Below are positions 22,159 to 25,352 of a stretch of 25,352 nt of DNA, piece after piece; position 1 is the first letter of the stretch, and every line of letters starts with the position of its first letter. Where the stretch lies: NCBI GenBank assembly GCA_035503915.1, contig DATJSU010000038.1, forward strand, positions 1 through 25,352, written 5' to 3'. A program made the position numbers and the translations under genes. The notes beneath the pieces were generated by a model, which did no database searches, was not told the origin of the DNA, and saw only the letters and a program-made list of their open reading frames with translations. Origin of the DNA: DATJMJ01 sp035503915 (lineage in GTDB: Bacteria > Actinomycetota > Acidimicrobiia > Acidimicrobiales > Palsa-688).

Positions 22159-22296
22159 CTGGAGCCTCCCCCGGGGGGGGTGCAGCCCTAGCCGTTTCCT
22201 TGACAATGCTCAGGAAGCCCTGCGGAGAGGTGGCACATCTTCGCTAGCAGGCAATTCGCGACAGGTCAGGGTAGCTCACCCACGGCTCCCACAGGT

Positions 22297-22310
22297 ACGT
22301 CGGCCGACGT
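22297..22310. repeat. 14-bp perfect palindrome with flanking ACAGGT repeats
   Basis: ACGTCGGCCGACGT has dyad symmetry through all 14 bases. It is 36 bp beyond the MocR stop and 139 bp after the small TM gene. ACAGGT occurs at 22261-22266, 22291-22296 and 22316-22321, all in the same direction. It could act as a bidirectional stop or binding site for the convergent genes. The rest of 22159-22345 holds no gene; CCCCC-GGGGG (22168-22177) sits just after the small TM gene. Confidence 0.35.
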
Positions 22311-22345
22311 CGTGCACAGGTCAAGCCATTGTCCAGTGCTCGTTC

Positions 22346-23857
22346 TCAGCGCACGGTCCTGATCGCCCGTCCCAGCTTGGCGATGCCTTCCCTGACGGCG
22401 TCAGGGGTGCTGGCTGCATAGCCGAGGACGAGCCCGGGAAGCCCAGGGGTTTGACGGTGCCAGGAGAGGGGTTGCACCTTCACTCCTTCGTCCAAGGCCG
22501 CGGCCGCCAACGAGGTGTCATCGAACCCGGCTTGGAAAGTGACTGTGAGGTGGAGGCCGGCGGCGGCGCCATGCACGAGCGCACCCGTCAGGTGGCGGGA
22601 TATCGCCTGGAGCATCGCGTCCCGGCGTGCCCGGTGCCTGGCCCGAAGCGAGCGCAGGTGCCGTTCGAGGCCGCCATTGTCCATCAGGCGGGCCAGCACC
22701 AGCTGGGGCAGCACGGCGTTGCCAAGGTCGGACTGCCTTTTGGCCCCGAGCAGCGCCTCGCGGTAGCGCGCAGGGCTGACCGCCCAGCCAACCCGCAATG
22801 CGGGACACAACAGCTTGGAAACGCTACCGAGGTAGAAGACCCGGTCTGACGACAACGCCCGTAGAGCCGGGACCGGTGGCCGGTCGTAACGGTGCTCGGC
22901 GTCGTAGTCGTCTTCGATGACGACGCCACCTTCGGCGGCCCAACCGAGCAGTTGCCGACGGCGGTCGCCATCGAGCACCACTCCCATCGGGAACTGGTGG
23001 GCGGGGGTCACGAGCACCGCGGGGGCGCCGCTGGAGCGGAGATCGCTCACGACAAGACCGGCGCTGTCCACGGCGACCGGGAGGGTCTCGTAGCCCCAGT
23101 ACTGAAGCAGCTGACGGGCACCCAGCGAGCCCGGCTCTTCTACGGCGAGCTGGGCCACCCCCGCGGCGCGCAGCACGTGAGCGAGCAGGGCGAGTGCCTG
23201 GGAGACGCCGGCCACCACAAGGACCTCGTCTGGGCTCACCGCTACGCCCCGGTTGCGGGCCAGCCAACCCGACACTGCCTTGCGCAAGGCTCCAGCGCCA
23301 CGAGGGTCGGAGTAGCCCAGGGCGCTGGCAGGCAGCTCGTCCAAGATCTGATGTTCGGCCCGCTGCCAGGCTGCTCGAGGGAAGGCGCTCAGGTCGGGTA
23401 CCCCAGGGGACAGGTCGATGGCGGCACTCAGCCCTCGGTAGCGCTCGAACAAGTCAGCCCGGGACGCACCGCCGAAAACGGCCTGGCCGGACGGCGTGGG
23501 CGTCGGGCTGGTGACGAGCGAGCTCAAAGGTGGTCTCTTCATGGTGCCCTGGGGCGCCCAGGGCGAGGCTACGACGACAGTCCCACCTCGGCCGTGGCCG
23601 AGCAGGTGACCGTCCTCGGACAGGCGGCGGTAGGCCTCCGTCACGACGCCACGAGAGACACGGAGCTCGCTGGACAGGACTCTGCTGGCCGGCAGGCGGC
23701 TGCCTAGCGGCAGGCGGCCTTCCTCGATGGCCCTGCGGATCTCTTTGGTCAGCCAGTCTGACTTGCCGGCTACCGGCAACGCCTCTTTCCCAAGCTGTAA
23801 GAAGTCGGAGCCAGGAATTATGGACCTGGTCTGAGGTCCTCGATTGGACCTGTTCAT
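22346..23857 (-). CDS. MocR/PdxR-type GntR family regulator with aminotransferase-like domain
   Basis: A 503-residue PLP-binding regulator. The GntR winged helix covers about residues 33-98 (LTKEIRRAIEEGRLPLGSRL, then ASRVLSSELRVSRGVVTEAY). A linker (about 100-145) leads to a fold-type I aminotransferase domain (145-500). It includes LGYSDPRGAGALRKAVSGWL, the DDYDAEHRYD loop (Asp316/317) and YLGSVSKLLCPALRVGWAV, with the PLP lysine at 348 and Arg355. All cofactor residues are present. Family members sense PLP or an amine and activate divergent genes. Here that is the EamA transporter, whose start is 29 bp away. ATG 23857 was chosen because the SDFLQL N-terminal element that precedes the winged helix in many relatives is included. 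Confidence 0.94.
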   Translation of the reverse strand: MNRSNRGPQTRSIIPGSDFLQLGKEALPVAGKSDWLTKEIRRAIEEGRLPLGSRLPASRVLSSELRVSRGVVTEAYRRLSEDGHLLGHGRGGTVVVASPWAPQGTMKRPPLSSLVTSPTPTPSGQAVFGGASRADLFERYRGLSAAIDLSPGVPDLSAFPRAAWQRAEHQILDELPASALGYSDPRGAGALRKAVSGWLARNRGVAVSPDEVLVVAGVSQALALLAHVLRAAGVAQLAVEEPGSLGARQLLQYWGYETLPVAVDSAGLVVSDLRSSGAPAVLVTPAHQFPMGVVLDGDRRRQLLGWAAEGGVVIEDDYDAEHRYDRPPVPALRALSSDRVFYLGSVSKLLCPALRVGWAVSPARYREALLGAKRQSDLGNAVLPQLVLARLMDNGGLERHLRSLRARHRARRDAMLQAISRHLTGALVHGAAAGLHLTVTFQAGFDDTSLAAAALDEGVKVQPLSWHRQTPGLPGLVLGYAASTPDAVREGIAKLGRAIRTVR

Positions 23858-23873
23858 TGGTCCATAGTAGACC
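23819..23873. promoter_or_regulatory. Cluster of GGACC/GGTCC half-sites at the MocR-EamA divergent start
   Basis: TGGACC and related half-sites are dense across the start of the MocR gene and the gap: GGACC near 23822, GGTCC near 23836, TTGGACC (23844-23850), TTGGTCC (23857-23863), and a looser TAGACC (23868-23873). MocR proteins bind pairs of such repeats at divergent promoters. The minus strand has TACTAT (23864-23869) about 7 bases before the MocR ATG, a -10 that would make the mRNA leaderless. Binding is inferred. Confidence 0.5.
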
Positions 23874-23886
23874 TAGGTTTGCCAAC

Positions 23887-24807
23887 GTGGCCAAGAACCG
23901 GAGCTGGCTGGTCGGGGCCCTGGCCATGTCGCTCATGGGCAGCAGCGTGAGGGTATCGAGCACCCTGGTCCACGCACCTCTCTTGGTCGCCCAAGCAGCC
24001 CGTTACGGGGGCGCGGCTTTGGCAGTGCTGGTCCTTTGCGTCGTCCGGGGTGCCCCGGGAGCGCGCCCGCCATTGGCTCCGCGCGGTCGCGAGTGGGCCT
24101 GGCTGACAGGCGTGTCCGTCACCGGCCTCGTTCTTTTCAACGTGGCTGTAGTCCGTGGCCTCCTTTACGCGCAGCCAGCGGCGATCGCTGTCGTGCTGGC
24201 CGGCGTCCCGTTCGGCCTTGCGCTCACCGCGCCCATCGTCGGGCAAAGAGCCCCGACCGCTCGCCTGCTGCTTGGTGCGGCGATCGTGACGGGCGGGGCC
24301 GTGATGGTCGAAGGAGGTGGGAAGACAAGCTTGCCCGGGATCGCTTGGGCTGCTATGGCCCTCGTGTGCGAGATCTGCTTCACCCTGCTTGCCGTGCCCG
24401 TGCTCGGGCGGCACTTGTCATGGGGGGTGTCGTTCCACTCTGTGTGGATCGCGGCGCTCATGCTGGCCGTCATGAGCTTGATCGTCGAAGGCCCTGGCGC
24501 GGCCGGCCGCCTCTCAGCGGCCAATTGGGCGGCGGTCGGCGGCCTCGCGGCCTTGACGGTGGTGGCATTTGTTTGCTGGTACTCCGCCGTCAGCCATTTA
24601 GGGCCAGGCCGTGCCGGCCTCCTTAGTGGGGCAGCCCCGGTGGCGGCGGCGCTGGCCACTCTCGCCAGCGGTGGCGGGGCGCCGACTGGCATAACTTGGG
24701 GCGGGGTCGTCGTTGTCATCATCGGCCTCGGCGTAGGTCTGGGAGCGAGGCCCCAAGATGCGAGGAGCATGAAGGCATTTTCGCCACTCGAGCCGGACCT
24801 GGGCTGA
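23887..24807 (+). CDS. EamA family (DMT superfamily) metabolite transporter
   Basis: A 306-residue membrane protein with ten hydrophobic spans in two EamA repeats. The first is WLVGALAMSLMGSSVRVSST onward to about 140; the second is from about 148 (AWAAMALVCEICFTLLAVPV) to 290. The pattern is that of DMT exporters for amino acids, purines or drugs. GTG 23887 was chosen: in-frame upstream codons run into the MocR gene, and AGG lies nine bases upstream. The tail (GARPQDARSMKAFSPLEPDL) is polar. MocR is divergent and probably activates it. The cargo may be an amine or amino acid, given the PLP-type sensor. Confidence 0.9.
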   Translation: MAKNRSWLVGALAMSLMGSSVRVSSTLVHAPLLVAQAARYGGAALAVLVLCVVRGAPGARPPLAPRGREWAWLTGVSVTGLVLFNVAVVRGLLYAQPAAIAVVLAGVPFGLALTAPIVGQRAPTARLLLGAAIVTGGAVMVEGGGKTSLPGIAWAAMALVCEICFTLLAVPVLGRHLSWGVSFHSVWIAALMLAVMSLIVEGPGAAGRLSAANWAAVGGLAALTVVAFVCWYSAVSHLGPGRAGLLSGAAPVAAALATLASGGGAPTGITWGGVVVVIIGLGVGLGARPQDARSMKAFSPLEPDLG

Positions 24808-24832
24808 GTACCCCGAGCTCGTCCCCGGGACG

Positions 24833-24854
24833 GCAGCGGTCGCGGTACCGCTGC
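24833..24854 (+). terminator. Terminator hairpin after the EamA gene
   Basis: GCAGCGGT (24833-24840) and ACCGCTGC (24847-24854) form a perfect 8-bp stem around CGCGGT, 26 bases after the EamA stop. A second, smaller hairpin, ACTCC-tgcg-GGAGT, follows at 24866-24879. Confidence 0.55.
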
Positions 24855-24901
24855 GCTTCTGGAGCACTCCTGCGGGAGTTGCGGCGATAGGTGGCCGCCG
24901 G

Positions 24902-25147
24902 GCCCACCCTGCGCTCGGCCACGATGATCCCATCTACGCGACGAGACAGGAGAGCCCGCACGTAACCACGTTCTCTTTCGACGTCGCCGCGCCCGTCAGA
25001 GGGGAACACGGAAATACTGCCTTTGCTGAAGGCGTTTTCTGCCTTCAGCAAGATTGGGGTGGAGAAGCGCCCAAAGCCGCCCGTCGTCAACAGCCCGACC
25101 GTAAAGGTCCGCCCAGCGAGGAGGCCGCGATCGAGAGCATTGGGCTG
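24902..25147 (-). pseudogene. LacI family regulator remnant (start of the ligand-binding domain)
   Basis: The minus strand reads QPNALDRGLLAGRTFTVGLL, then TTGGFGRFSTPILLKAENAF, then VRALLSRRVDGIIVAERRVG. This is the hinge (QPNA.ARSLR) and the first strand-helix units of a LacI periplasmic-type domain. The DNA-binding helix-turn-helix that should precede it is not visible in frame, and after about 24902 the frame no longer resembles the family. The gene is broken at both ends. Bases 25148-25352 show no other gene. Confidence 0.65.
25023..25051. repeat. 11-bp perfect inverted repeat inside the LacI remnant
   Basis: TTGCTGAAGGC (25023-25033) and GCCTTCAGCAA (25041-25051) are perfect arms with loop GTTTTCT. 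It lies inside the recognisable coding remnant, not at its end, so it may be chance, or a hairpin gained after the gene died. Confidence 0.5.
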
Positions 25148-25352
25148 GGAGCGCAAACTGTCGGCCTGACCACCAAATGGGCGCTGTAGCGAGGGACACC
25201 GAGATCGGCGTACTGGAGCCAACAACTGACGGCGCTCCGATGCCAAAATCGGGCGGCCGCGCTGAAGCTGGTCCTCAGTTTCTCATGGCCAAGGTGGCAG
25301 TCCAAATGGGCTCGCGAGGCCCAGCTTGCCCGGGTTCATGATCCCCTTGGGG

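Noticed and set aside
22037..22849. 270-codon plus-strand frame over the MocR 3' end
   Set aside because: Antisense shadow of the MocR aminotransferase-like domain, with no motif of its own.
1..25352. CRISPR arrays, tRNA or rRNA genes
   Set aside because: No regularly spaced repeats, cloverleaf-like segments or rRNA signatures were recognised by eye on either strand.

Overview
The window is GC-rich chromosomal DNA. Codon choice and gene families point to an actinobacterium: ECF41/SigJ-type sigma factor, MMPL transporter, DrrA-type ABC exporter, MacB/FtsX-type permease, MocR regulator and the Mycobacterium-type SAM methyltransferase fold. A stray FlbD-like flagellar gene suggests a lineage that is or was flagellated, so a deep branch such as Acidimicrobiia is possible, but that is a guess. 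No rRNA, tRNA, CRISPR array, complete insertion sequence or replication origin was seen. The layout is accessory in character: short regulator-effector modules, five or six drug- or metabolite-efflux systems, one toxin-antitoxin pair, and at least four decayed gene remnants (ABC-2 permease, IS1182-like transposase, sensor histidine kinase, LacI regulator).

Bases 1-5710: a DJ-1/PfpI protein cut by the window edge, a frameshifted ABC-2 permease remnant, then three minus-strand genes (TetR, DoxX-like membrane protein, ECF41 sigma factor). The TetR gene is divergent from a 712-residue plus-strand protein that joins an ATP-grasp ligase to a leucine-carboxyl-methyltransferase-type methyltransferase. 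Only 26 bp separate the two start codons, and a 17-bp palindrome lies in that gap. This one-gene ligase-methyltransferase module is the best candidate for an undescribed system.

Bases 5711-11330: a small beta-sandwich-like protein, a GlcG/HbpS-type protein divergent from a second TetR regulator, and a GH1 glycosidase in which the catalytic acid/base glutamate is replaced by methionine. A VapBC-type toxin-antitoxin operon and a transposase remnant follow.

Bases 11850-21140 are mainly transport: an MMPL transporter; a MarR regulator divergent from an ABC ATPase / ABC-2 permease / methyltransferase operon; and a MacB-like ATPase with its 843-residue FtsX-type permease, followed by a histidine-kinase fragment.

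Bases 21400-25352: an orphan FlbD-like gene translationally coupled to a one-TM small protein and preceded by a nested inverted repeat; a MocR/PdxR-type regulator divergent from an EamA-family transporter across a 29-bp gap full of GGACC/GGTCC half-sites; and a broken LacI-type regulator at the right end.

The recurring theme is a regulator beside a divergent effector, with an AT-rich palindrome in a very short gap (TetR/ATP-grasp, TetR/GlcG, MarR/ABC, MocR/EamA). Several gaps are too short for a normal leader, so leaderless transcripts are likely.
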